Positions 52,643 through 61,269 of a stretch of DNA of 64,000 bases are shown one piece after another. The notes beneath the pieces are model-generated. The model was given only the letters and a program-made list of their open reading frames with translations, had not been told where the DNA came from and made no database searches. The stretch is taken from the IMG/VR virus record IMGVR_UViG_3300023174_005338, positions 273,120-337,119 of that record; one strand, given 5' to 3'. Source of the stretch: a virus. Numbering within the stretch: the first letter of the stretch is position 1; the number at the start of each line of letters is the position of its first letter. The translations under genes were made by a program, and so were the position numbers.

Positions 52643-53031
52643 GAGCCCGAGAGTTCATCACAGAACAACATGATCTGCCACCTGAGATAGCCGATCCCTT
52701 GCGCTATACCTATATCCTGCCTGGACTCAGTGCCGCAGATCCCTACCGCAACTACAGATTTGGCGTGGCCATGGCCCGTGCCAGAAGTGATCGCGGAACA
52801 GATCACGACCAAATAGATCAATTTATGCCATCATGGCAACCAGAAACTGCTTTTGGTGAGCACGGTGTTATTTCAGGCTTTGATGCCAACGTGGATCCTG
52901 TGATTGACTTGGCCTTGAAAATGACCAAGACACCAGGCGGTAAAAAATTAGTCAGCTCGGCTGCCAGCCAAGAACCCGCCAGTGTGGACAAACAAAGTCC
53001 GATCAAAGCATTCAAAGGATATCCTAGATAA
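52639..53031 (+). CDS. MRAREF-type small protein 2 (putative packaged protein)
   Basis: 130 residues, MRAREFITEQ at the start (ITE cleavage-like site) and QSPIKAFKGYPR at the end. The central part has YRNYRFGVAMARARSD. Only the two ends are clearly shared with the preceding gene, suggesting that targeting signals are conserved while the payload varies. Unknown activity. Its stop touches the next start. Confidence 0.65.
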   Translation: MRAREFITEQHDLPPEIADPLRYTYILPGLSAADPYRNYRFGVAMARARSDRGTDHDQIDQFMPSWQPETAFGEHGVISGFDANVDPVIDLALKMTKTPGGKKLVSSAASQEPASVDKQSPIKAFKGYPR

Positions 53032-53330
53032 TGGCCAATCCGCCACCACCCTATGAAGATCTCACGGGCATAAGCCGTACAGTGATGAAGGACAACGCCC
53101 AGGAAACTGTGACCAACTACAACGGCAATGCCCGACCTGCGGAAATGACAGTGAACATCAATACCAATGAAATCTACATTGGCAATGCCACTGGAGCACT
53201 CACAAAAATCATGCAAGTTACCGGAGCCAACACCTTTTTGGGCAATGTGCGTGTGGCGAATAGCACTGCTGGACTCAATCAACTGTACTTTGACCCGGCC
53301 ACGGGTGAAATTGTCTACTACCAGCCCTGA
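53031..53330 (+). CDS. Small structural protein, fibre-related
   Basis: 99 residues. Proline-rich start (MANPPPPYEDLTG), then NARPAEMTVNINTNEIYIGNATGALTKI and a LYFDPATGEIVYY end, a beta pattern seen in small phage fibre or adapter proteins. Coupled to the MRAREF pair upstream by TAATG. Function not known. Confidence 0.6.
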   Translation: MANPPPPYEDLTGISRTVMKDNAQETVTNYNGNARPAEMTVNINTNEIYIGNATGALTKIMQVTGANTFLGNVRVANSTAGLNQLYFDPATGEIVYYQP

Positions 53331-53338
53331 GCTAAATA
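53331..53338 (+). promoter_or_regulatory. Late promoter
   Basis: GCTAAATA directly after the previous stop, 18 bases before ATG 53357. Confidence 0.5.
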
Positions 53339-53356
53339 CACTACGGAAACTATACT

Positions 53357-53761
53357 ATGAAAATCGCAGACATTTTACGCACACTGGCCGCCAATTTAGA
53401 TCATGCTCAAGGCGGAGCTCCAGATCCCAGAATACAAAATCCTGGTGCACTTATTGATGTTGATATTGTGGCCAACCCAGATGCAGAAAAACCCAGTCCA
53501 AACGGTGTCACAGCGTCGGGCAACGACAAAGAACCAGAAGAATTGTTCCTTCCACCCTTGCAACAAAAACAAGAGTTACTTAAAAAAGCCGTGGGTGTAG
53601 AAAATGTCTATGACGACGGCCGCCCAGGAGATGCCGGTGATGAAAACGCACAAGCACCCACTCCCGAAGAAGAAGATCTGCTAGACAAGATCAAGCGCAT
53701 GGCCGGTGTTCCTGTAGCCGCTGTCCAAGAACTCAGCAACGACGAAGTCTTTGACGACTAA
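53357..53761 (+). CDS. Acidic conserved phage protein
   Basis: 134 residues, acidic and proline-rich. Short helical start (MKIADILRTLAANLD), disordered middle, a conserved FLPPLQQKQELLKKAVGVENVYD and an end with LLDKIKRMAGVP. The last motif resembles L..LLKxAG(I/V) segments in the proteins at 48623 and 62024, so these may share a binding partner. Marine T4-like phages often carry such a gene beside structural genes. Confidence 0.65.
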   Translation: MKIADILRTLAANLDHAQGGAPDPRIQNPGALIDVDIVANPDAEKPSPNGVTASGNDKEPEELFLPPLQQKQELLKKAVGVENVYDDGRPGDAGDENAQAPTPEEEDLLDKIKRMAGVPVAAVQELSNDEVFDD

Positions 53762-53772
53762 GGGGCTCTAAC

Positions 53773-56700
53773 ATGAGCTTCATCCAAAATCTTTTTACCA
53801 GCCGTGACAACAATGCCAATGGCGCTTCTTATGTAGGTCAACAAGATCGCATCTGGTGGAATCCCGACACCAACGCTTTTTATTACAGCAATGGCAATAC
53901 TCCAGGTGGCATACCCATTGGCGCTGGTGGTGCAGGATCACCCGGAGGCCCAGTCAGCAGCATACAATACAACCTAGGTGGCGGCACCTTTGGTGGCACA
54001 GCCAATCTTGTTATTGATGGTGCTGGTCTCAGTGCTGTGGGCAACATCACAGCCGCATGGTTTATTGGCAATGTTTCAACCACGGGCAACATCACTGGCG
54101 GCAACATCTTGACCAACAACTACTTGTATGCTAATGGTCAAAGCATATTTGCCAACATACAACTCACAGGCAACATTGATCTGGGCAATCTCTACATCAC
54201 GGATCAGACCATATACGGAAAAAATCTCAATGCCAACATAGGTCTGAGTCCTGAAGGCGATGGTTGGGTAGTTGTGCCCAAGATTGACATCAGTGGCATG
54301 ACCGTGGCCAATACCGGCACAGCCGTACAGTTTGACACCGACGCTGGCATTGATCTACAGTTTGGTCCCGGCACCGGTGGCAACATACTCACAGCCGGAA
54401 CCATAAAACCCACCAGCAACAACCTGGCAGGCCTGGGAGCCGTGGGCAGTCGCTACACGGATCTATGGCTGGGGTCAGGCAACATCAACATCATTGATCA
54501 GACACTCAATCAAAATCAACAGATCTATGCCAATCAGGGCAATCTGATCATAGGCAATGCCTCGGGCTTGACCTTTGGAAACTTCCGTTTTTATGGCAAT
54601 GTCATGGCCCTGGGCAATGCCGCTGCCAACATTCAAATAGGCACAGCCAACGCCACTGGCTATGTGAACTTCAATCGTTCCATAGCGGTCATACCCTCGG
54701 GTAACGTGGGAGCCGCCAAGGTGTTTGAAGTGGCCCGAGATGGCCGCACAAAGATCTACGCATCGGATCCGATCCCCCTCAGTGACGCAGCTTTCCAGGT
54801 CATAGGAAGCAGTTCGGGCAACAGCCAGCCCAGAAACTTCACCGGCACCATGATGCAGGTCACCGGACAAGACGATGCCACCAACCGCATAACTTTTGAT
54901 GCGTTTGGTGTGGCCGGCAGCACCAATGCCTACAACGTGTTGGCTTCGCGTGTGGCACGTGGCACCGTGGATTCACCACAGCCCATACAAAGCAACGACA
55001 TCCTGTTCCGACTCAGCAGCCAAGGCTGGACCGGCAACAATGCCTATGCATCAGGTGTGGCCCGGCTCAGCTTCGGTGCCGCAGAGGCCTTTGCCAGCAA
55101 TGCCGCAGTGGGCACCTATGCCAACATACAGCTGGTGCCTGTTGGTAGCAATGTGATCAAAACCGTCACAGGATTCAGCGGCTCGGGTATCAACTTCCCC
55201 AATGCCATCTCTGGTGGCACTGGCAACCTGGGCATAACCTTCCAGGACGGCACGTTCCAGAACACAGCCTACTTGCCTTCTGGTGTTGTGAGCAGTCTCA
55301 CAGCCGGTGCTGGCATCAGCTTGTCGGGTCCTACCGGCGATATCACAGTGACCAACACCGGCATCCTGGGCGTGATTGGCACACCAAACCGTGTCACAGT
55401 GGCCAGCAACGTGGGCGGAGTAGTGACCCTGACCACGCCGCAGGATCTCAACACCACGGCCAACATGACTTTGTATAGTCTCACCGTCACAAACCTCAGC
55501 GTGACAGGCAATGTGTCAAATGTGATACCCAGCATAATTGATGGTCCTGTCGTCTTTGTGGCCAACACGGCCACAGTCTACAATGACATCAACACGTCAG
55601 GCCTGATCACCGGCAACATTGCCAACAGCACGTCAGCTGGCATACTATACAAAACGGCCACCAACACCTGGAACTTTGACTATGGCAACAGCTGGGGTAT
55701 TACAGCCAATACAGTTTATGGCAACTCGTCGTTTATCAACAATTTTGCGCATGTGGGCTATGCCAATGCCACAGTGGAATATGGCAATGCCACCATACAG
55801 GCCGACAGCAGTGTAGACAACTTCAGCCAGATTGTGCAACAAAACCACTTCCAAGGAGCCAACGCCAGTTCAGACTTTGTGGCCGTGGCCAACAACGGTG
55901 ACGAAAGCAACTTCTATATAGACCTAGGCATCAATTCCAATGTCTACAACAATGCCGACTATGCTGTGACCAAGGCCAATGATGGCTACCTATATGTCAA
56001 TGGTGGTAATTTGGTCATTGGCACACAAACTGCCAGCCGGGTCATCAACTTGTTTACTGGTGGCACCAGCAACACACAAAACTTTATCCGTGGCACTGTC
56101 AGTGACACCGGTCTCAGCATGGTGGGCAACGTCACAGCCAACAACTTGACGGGCAACACTTTATTCTCAACCGATGGCATCAGTGCTGCAGGCAACATTG
56201 CAGGCACCAACCTATCAGTCACAGGCATAGTAACTGGTTCAAGCATCACAGGCAGCGTGGTCAGTGCCACAGGCACTGTTACCGGCGGCAACTTGAGAAC
56301 TAGTGGCACTATTTCAGCCACAGGCAATATCATCACAGCAGCCAATCTGGTCACAGCCACCACAGTGATCAACAGTGGTGTCAGCACATCTGGCACGGTC
56401 ACAGCGGCCAACATCAACGGTGCAAATATAACAGCCTCGGGCACCATCAGTGCCATTGGTAATATTAGCACACCCAACTTGAATGCGTCCATAGCCATTG
56501 TTTCCACCCTGCTCAGCATCACCGGCAACATTGACGGCGGCAACCTACGCACATCAGGCATAATTTCCACCACAGGCAATGCCACATTTGGCAATGTGCA
56601 GACCACGGGCCGCGTATCGGTCACAGGCAACATCGACGGCGGCAACATAAGAACCGCAGGTATCATCACTGCCACGGGCAACATCAGCACCGCTGGATTC

Positions 56701-57429
56701 TTCATAGGCGACGGTGGATTCATCAGCAACATCACTACAGCAGTTCCGACCAAGATCGTCAATGGTACCAGCTGGGCCAACATAGCCGCATCAGGTGGTA
56801 ATCTGGTCATTGCCATAGCCGGCAACACCGTGCAGACTATCAGTGCAGGTGGAGCCAACATCACTGGTTATGCCAATGTTTCAGGCAACATCACAGGTGG
56901 TAACCTGGCCGTGAGTGGTATTAGTAACTTGAATAGCAATGCAAATGTCAAGATCACTGGCGGTAGCACAGGACAACTGTTGAGCACAGATGGTGCTGGA
57001 AATTTGTTCTGGATCAGTTCGGGCAATATCGCCCCAACATCGGGCACTTGGACACCCACTCTAGTTCCAGAAACTGGCTCTTACACATTAACCATCAACA
57101 ACACTTTTTATCAAAAGATTGGCGGCGTGGCCTTCTGCACATTTGACATCACCATTGCCAGTGTATCCACACCAAACGGCAATGTGATCATGGGTAACTT
57201 GCCGTTTACATCCGCAAGCACCGCGGCCACCACTGGATCACTGGCAGTGTCATTTTACACAGGCATGAACTCACCTACCAACGTTGTCTCGGGCACTGTT
57301 CCTGGATCAGCCAACACCGTGACCATGTATTGGCAAGGTTCTTCTGATACCAAAATGGATCCATTGACGCATAACAGGCTCAAGGCAACCACTCGATTGG
57401 TTGGATCAGTTTATTACGCAACAGTATAA
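53773..57429 (+). CDS. Large repetitive tail fibre with receptor-type tip
   Basis: 1218 residues. An N-terminal attachment region with RIWWNPDTNAFYYSNG, then GNITGGN-type shaft repeats in two blocks (about residues 85-200 and 770-1040), a long non-repetitive middle (SVDNFSQIVQQNHFQG, DFVAVANNGDESNFYID) and a C-terminal tip beginning GTWTPTLVPETG and containing YQKIGGVAFCTFDITI, a pattern common in receptor-binding ends. It lacks the QYADLAE C-terminal domain of the other two large fibres, so it probably serves a different fibre. Own ribosome site (AAGGGG). Confidence 0.8.
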   Translation: MSFIQNLFTSRDNNANGASYVGQQDRIWWNPDTNAFYYSNGNTPGGIPIGAGGAGSPGGPVSSIQYNLGGGTFGGTANLVIDGAGLSAVGNITAAWFIGNVSTTGNITGGNILTNNYLYANGQSIFANIQLTGNIDLGNLYITDQTIYGKNLNANIGLSPEGDGWVVVPKIDISGMTVANTGTAVQFDTDAGIDLQFGPGTGGNILTAGTIKPTSNNLAGLGAVGSRYTDLWLGSGNINIIDQTLNQNQQIYANQGNLIIGNASGLTFGNFRFYGNVMALGNAAANIQIGTANATGYVNFNRSIAVIPSGNVGAAKVFEVARDGRTKIYASDPIPLSDAAFQVIGSSSGNSQPRNFTGTMMQVTGQDDATNRITFDAFGVAGSTNAYNVLASRVARGTVDSPQPIQSNDILFRLSSQGWTGNNAYASGVARLSFGAAEAFASNAAVGTYANIQLVPVGSNVIKTVTGFSGSGINFPNAISGGTGNLGITFQDGTFQNTAYLPSGVVSSLTAGAGISLSGPTGDITVTNTGILGVIGTPNRVTVASNVGGVVTLTTPQDLNTTANMTLYSLTVTNLSVTGNVSNVIPSIIDGPVVFVANTATVYNDINTSGLITGNIANSTSAGILYKTATNTWNFDYGNSWGITANTVYGNSSFINNFAHVGYANATVEYGNATIQADSSVDNFSQIVQQNHFQGANASSDFVAVANNGDESNFYIDLGINSNVYNNADYAVTKANDGYLYVNGGNLVIGTQTASRVINLFTGGTSNTQNFIRGTVSDTGLSMVGNVTANNLTGNTLFSTDGISAAGNIAGTNLSVTGIVTGSSITGSVVSATGTVTGGNLRTSGTISATGNIITAANLVTATTVINSGVSTSGTVTAANINGANITASGTISAIGNISTPNLNASIAIVSTLLSITGNIDGGNLRTSGIISTTGNATFGNVQTTGRVSVTGNIDGGNIRTAGIITATGNISTAGFFIGDGGFISNITTAVPTKIVNGTSWANIAASGGNLVIAIAGNTVQTISAGGANITGYANVSGNITGGNLAVSGISNLNSNANVKITGGSTGQLLSTDGAGNLFWISSGNIAPTSGTWTPTLVPETGSYTLTINNTFYQKIGGVAFCTFDITIASVSTPNGNVIMGNLPFTSASTAATTGSLAVSFYTGMNSPTNVVSGTVPGSANTVTMYWQGSSDTKMDPLTHNRLKATTRLVGSVYYATV

Positions 57430-57438
57430 AAATATCAA

Positions 57439-58152
57439 ATGAAAAAATTACTCTTAGTATTACTATTCACACCACTCGCGGCCCTGGCACAGATCAATGC
57501 TCAATGTCCACAGTTCACAGTCAATGGCACACCCGAATATCAAGCCCAACCTGGCGATCAGGAACTTTGTAAACAAAACTATGCCGTGATCCATCGTTGC
57601 GGTGTCAAGGCTCCGGTGGCAGTGTTTGAACACTTGACCGTTGCGGCCATGACCGGTCCTGCTAAAAGAAAAGATGATTTCCGTCCAGATCCGCAAGTGC
57701 ATGAACAGTGCCGTGCCAGTCTAGCTGACTATGCCACCGTAGGAAAGACGCACGATCGTGGTCATATGAGTCCTGCTGCCAACAACAGTCAAAACGAACA
57801 AATCATGAGCGAAAGCTTCTACTTGAGCAACATGCTGGCACAAGTTGCCAACAACAATCGTGGTGCCTGGAGACTGTTAGAAGCCGCCGAACGCCAATGG
57901 GCCATGCAACCCGGCACAGATTTCTACATCATATCCGGAGGTATCTTTGATCCCGGTCATCCGGTCACAGGCAACGGCCTGGGCATACCCACTAGACTCT
58001 ACAAGATCATCATAGAAAAGAACAGCCGCCAGGTGCAGGCATACCTCATGCCCAACGCACCTATTAGCCCAGCTACCAGCTGGCCACAGTATCAGACCAC
58101 CATGACCGAAATCGAGCGTGCCACAGGCATGCGATTCAACCTGGGACAATGA
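57439..58152 (+). CDS. Secreted DNA/RNA non-specific endonuclease (NUC family)
   Basis: 237 residues. Residues 1-20 are a clear signal peptide (MKKLLLVLLFTPLAALAQ). KTHDRGHMSPAANNS contains the DRGH active-site motif with the catalytic histidine, and FYLSNMLAQVANNNRGAWRLLE supplies the metal-binding asparagine and the following conserved segment. Related enzymes degrade any DNA or RNA outside the cytoplasm. A phage copy could digest extracellular DNA, clear biofilm or damage DNA of competing phages in the periplasm. Signal peptides are uncommon on phage nucleases. The next gene starts in its stop codon. Confidence 0.9.
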   Translation: MKKLLLVLLFTPLAALAQINAQCPQFTVNGTPEYQAQPGDQELCKQNYAVIHRCGVKAPVAVFEHLTVAAMTGPAKRKDDFRPDPQVHEQCRASLADYATVGKTHDRGHMSPAANNSQNEQIMSESFYLSNMLAQVANNNRGAWRLLEAAERQWAMQPGTDFYIISGGIFDPGHPVTGNGLGIPTRLYKIIIEKNSRQVQAYLMPNAPISPATSWPQYQTTMTEIERATGMRFNLGQ

Positions 58153-58343
58153 GATTTAAAGAGTTTGGCAAAGGCGTGTACGGATCCAGCAAGCTGAAAC
58201 CCTTGTCCGGATCCAACATCAGCAAGACCGGCACACACGTGGCCCGTTTCCAACGTAACAAAAACATCCAACCTGGCACCGACCGCTGGTTCCGGTTATG
58301 GTTTGCCAAACCCGGCCTCACCGGCGAAAACCCCTATAAGTAG
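58149..58343 (+). CDS. Small basic protein, unknown
   Basis: 64 residues, strongly basic (MRFKEFGKGVYGSSKLKPLSG...VARFQRNKNIQPG). Starts by a four-base overlap with the nuclease stop and ends three bases before the radical SAM gene. The start MRFKEF is vaguely like the MRAREF proteins but lacks an xxE cleavage site. A DNA-binding role or a radical SAM substrate are possible; neither is supported by a motif. Confidence 0.5.
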   Translation: MRFKEFGKGVYGSSKLKPLSGSNISKTGTHVARFQRNKNIQPGTDRWFRLWFAKPGLTGENPYK

Positions 58344-58346
58344 TCC

Positions 58347-59483
58347 ATGAACTCATTTTATTGTGCGGCTCCCTGGCGAGGCCTGCACATCAATCCACGC
58401 GGTGATGTCAAACCCTGCTGTGCAGGAAATCCCAACATGCTGGGCAATTTAAACAACAAAACCATTGAAGAAATTATAAACGGGCCCAAGCTGAAAGAAA
58501 TCAGATCAGCATTGCGACAAGGCCAGTATCATGAATTTTGCCGAGGGTGCCAAGTACGGGAAGCTCATGGCGGCGACAGTGAACGGACTTGGCATAATAC
58601 CATAAATGATTCATTTGATTCCACACAAGCTGGATTAGAATACGAATATCCTACCCTGTTAGACATACGTTGGAACAGTACCTGTAATCTTAGTTGTAAC
58701 TATTGCGGCCCAGCAGACAGTTCAAAATGGGCTGCTTTGAAAAAAATGCCCATAAACAACAACACTAGAAATTATTATTTAGAAGTTTGTGAATTTATTG
58801 AAAACAACAATCAACATGTTAAAGAAGTTGCACTAGTTGGCGGAGAACCCCTGCTGTTGCCGGAAAACGAACGCCTGCTAGATGCAATACCCGCAGACAC
58901 TGTTATCACTGTTATTACCAATCTTAGTAATAATTTAGAAACAAATAAAGTTTTTCAAAAACTAGCACAACGTCCACGAGTGGGCTGGAGTATGAGTTTT
59001 GAAAATATAGGCCCAAAGTTTGAGTATGTGAGATATGGCGCCAACTGGGAATTACAGTTGCACAATCTTGATCTGGTCCAGTCTCTAATTCGTGATCGAG
59101 GACATTGGGGCGGCATACATGCAGTGTACAATCTTTACAATGCCACGCACTTGGTTGAATTTAAAAACTTTGCTCACGAACGCGGATTATCTATCAAATG
59201 GCAACCATTGGGTACACCGTCGGCATTGGATACAAAAAACTATGGACAAGAAATTGCTGTGATGGCCGCTACAGAAATTCAACGCATGTTTGACACTTGC
59301 AACATAGACGATGAAGAACGTGTGTTGTTTGGCACAGCACTTGCACACTATCAATCGATTGTTGATACCAAGCCAGAAAAATTAGAAGAATTAAAACGTT
59401 TTGTTGATGAAATTGAACAATACCATCCAGATCAACAAGGAAAGTTTCATGAACTATGGCCAGAAATAAGTAGTTTACTATGA
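58347..59483 (+). CDS. Radical SAM protein with N-terminal SPASM/twitch-like part
   Basis: 378 residues. The N-terminus FYCAAPWRGLHINPRGDVKPCCAG, followed by FCRGCQ, resembles an auxiliary-cluster (twitch/SPASM) domain, here placed first. The radical SAM motif CNLSCNYC (CX3CX2C) comes at about residue 110, with GGEPLLLPENERLLD after it. This domain order is seen in marine phage radical SAM proteins. Substrate unknown. It is tightly flanked by a small basic protein and the terminase gene (four-base overlap). Confidence 0.85.
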   Translation: MNSFYCAAPWRGLHINPRGDVKPCCAGNPNMLGNLNNKTIEEIINGPKLKEIRSALRQGQYHEFCRGCQVREAHGGDSERTWHNTINDSFDSTQAGLEYEYPTLLDIRWNSTCNLSCNYCGPADSSKWAALKKMPINNNTRNYYLEVCEFIENNNQHVKEVALVGGEPLLLPENERLLDAIPADTVITVITNLSNNLETNKVFQKLAQRPRVGWSMSFENIGPKFEYVRYGANWELQLHNLDLVQSLIRDRGHWGGIHAVYNLYNATHLVEFKNFAHERGLSIKWQPLGTPSALDTKNYGQEIAVMAATEIQRMFDTCNIDDEERVLFGTALAHYQSIVDTKPEKLEELKRFVDEIEQYHPDQQGKFHELWPEISSLL

Positions 59484-60415
59484 GTCAAACTGAATCAACT
59501 TTAGTCAAAGCACCGTATCGTCAACAACATTGGACCGATCAGCAGTTGGCTGAGTTTATGGCCTGTGCCGACCCTGTGACCGGGCCAGAATACTTTATGG
59601 ATCACTTCTTTCATATACAACATCCTACCCGAGGCAAAATGTTGTATCATCCATTTGACTATCAAAAGCGATTGATTAACACATACCACAATTACCGCTA
59701 TTCAATATCAATGATGCCGCGACAGACCGGTAAGAGTACCAGTGCCGCAGGATACCTGCTGTGGATGGCCATGTTCCGCCCTGATTCCACAATCCTGATC
59801 GCCGCACACAAATACACAGGCTCACAGGAGATCATGCAACGCATACGCTATGCCTATGAACTATGCCCGGATCATATTCGTGCTGGAGTAACATCATACA
59901 ACAAAGGCAACCTGGACTTTGAAAACGGATCACGCATAGTTTCAACCACCACAACAGAAAACACCGGTCGTGGTATGAGTATTACCTTGCTGTACTGCGA
60001 CGAGTTCGCATTCGTGCGACCCACCATAGCCCGCGAGTTCTGGACATCCATCAGCCCTACCTTGGCCACTGGTGGTAAAGCAATTATTACGTCAACACCC
60101 AACTCAGATGAAGATCAGTTTGCTCTGCTATGGAAAGGTGCCAACAAGACCGAAGATGCCTACGGCAATCCTACTGAGTTAGGAATAAACGGATTCCGGG
60201 CCTATAGATCATACTGGAATGAACATCCTGACAGAGATGAACGTTGGGCCGCTGAACAACGAGCGCAACTGGGCGAAGATCGTTTTCGACGAGAGATGGG
60301 CTGTCTAGCACCAGATTCGGTGCTGACCCTTAAAGATCGTTCTGGAAAAATATTTAAAAAAACTATCGATGAATTAAAAGAACTGCTGAGTTTATCATCA
60401 ATGACAACTAAATAA
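59480..60415 (+). CDS. 17: Terminase large subunit gp17, N-terminal half, fused to split-intein N fragment
   Basis: 311 residues: 274 of terminase ATPase and 37 of intein. The ATPase has Walker A MPRQTGKST (residues ~79-87), Walker B LLYCDEFAF (~171-179) and the coupling motif STPNSDE. The intein begins at C275 with CLAPDSVLTL, the block A pattern, and stops after 37 residues. Without splicing this half has no nuclease domain. With the fragment at 60937 it would yield a 521-residue gp17. The start overlaps the radical SAM stop. ATP-driven packaging motor of the phage. Confidence 0.93.
   Translation: MSQTESTLVKAPYRQQHWTDQQLAEFMACADPVTGPEYFMDHFFHIQHPTRGKMLYHPFDYQKRLINTYHNYRYSISMMPRQTGKSTSAAGYLLWMAMFRPDSTILIAAHKYTGSQEIMQRIRYAYELCPDHIRAGVTSYNKGNLDFENGSRIVSTTTTENTGRGMSITLLYCDEFAFVRPTIAREFWTSISPTLATGGKAIITSTPNSDEDQFALLWKGANKTEDAYGNPTELGINGFRAYRSYWNEHPDRDERWAAEQRAQLGEDRFRREMGCLAPDSVLTLKDRSGKIFKKTIDELKELLSLSSMTTK
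60302..60412 (+). other. Split intein, N-terminal fragment
   Basis: 37 codons starting with the splicing nucleophile Cys1. Only block A is present; blocks B, F and G are in the C fragment at 60937. This short-N split position is that of the AceL-TerL group of natural split inteins. Confidence 0.88.
60407..60414 (+). promoter_or_regulatory. Late promoter of intein-borne endonuclease gene
   Basis: ACTAAATA overlapping the stop of the gp17 N half, five bases before the endonuclease ATG (60420). Confidence 0.45.
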
Positions 60416-60419
60416 GTTT

Positions 60420-60959
60420 ATGAAAAAACATAAACATCATGTTATTCCTAAACACATGGGCGGATCTGACGACCCATCTAATCTAATAGAACTTACTGTA
60501 GAAGAACATGCAGAAGCACATCGATTATTATACGAAACACACGGACACACTCAAGACAAAGTAGCCTGGCTTGGACTTGCAGGCATCATGCCCTACGCTG
60601 AAATTATATACACTTTGCTATCAGAAGGCAAAAAAGGAAACAAAAATCCAATGTTTGGAAAGCCGGCACCCAACAGAGGTATTAAACGCCCAGGTGTAGG
60701 CGGCCGTAAAAAGGGCACTAAATGGTCAGCTGAAGAACGAGCAACCAAAGAAAAAATAAGATCTACTTCAGAATACAAAGAAAAAATGGCAACTGTATAT
60801 TCAGATCCGGTTCGAAATGCCAATATTAGTAAAAATAACAAGGGTAAAATTGGAGCCGCAACCGGTAAGGCTTGGTATAACAACGGCATTGAAGAAAAAT
60901 ATTTTGTAGTTGATCAACAACCTAAAGGATTCTTTCGTGGCAGACTTACTAGAAAATAA
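60420..60959 (+). CDS. HNH homing endonuclease between split-intein halves
   Basis: 179 residues. KHHVIPKHMGGSDDPSNLIELTVEEHAEAHRLL is an HNH nuclease core, followed by NUMOD3-type segments (KNPMFGKPAPNRGIKRPG, KWSAEERATKEKI) and a basic end. It lies exactly between the two terminase halves, the arrangement of 'fractured genes' in which a freestanding endonuclease sits between split-intein pieces and may mobilise them. Its end overlaps the C-terminal intein gene by 23 bases. Confidence 0.9.
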   Translation: MKKHKHHVIPKHMGGSDDPSNLIELTVEEHAEAHRLLYETHGHTQDKVAWLGLAGIMPYAEIIYTLLSEGKKGNKNPMFGKPAPNRGIKRPGVGGRKKGTKWSAEERATKEKIRSTSEYKEKMATVYSDPVRNANISKNNKGKIGAATGKAWYNNGIEEKYFVVDQQPKGFFRGRLTRK

Positions 60960-61269
60960 TTTAGGACTACAGGTACTAACCGATACTGGTTGGAGTGATT
61001 TTGAAGGATTGCTTGATAAAGGGTCAAAACAGATAGCCTTATTACAATTGACCAATGCCTCTATCAAAGCTACCTTGGATCATAAAATCTATACTGATAA
61101 ATTTGATATGATTCCGGTTAGTCAACTTCGAGTTGGTACACAAATATATACATCATCTGGATTACAAAAAGTAGTAAGTGTTACACTAGACAGTACTAGT
61201 ACTGTCTATGATTTGTTAAATGTAAAAAATAATCGCAGATTTTTTGCTAACGATATTTTAGTCTCAAAT
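60937..61269 (+). other. Split intein, C-terminal fragment
   Basis: 111 codons with block B (SIKATLDHKIYT), block F (VYDLLNVKNNRRFFANDI) and block G ending in SN before Cys +1. The penultimate residue is Ser, not His, as also seen in some active DnaE inteins. Confidence 0.88.
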
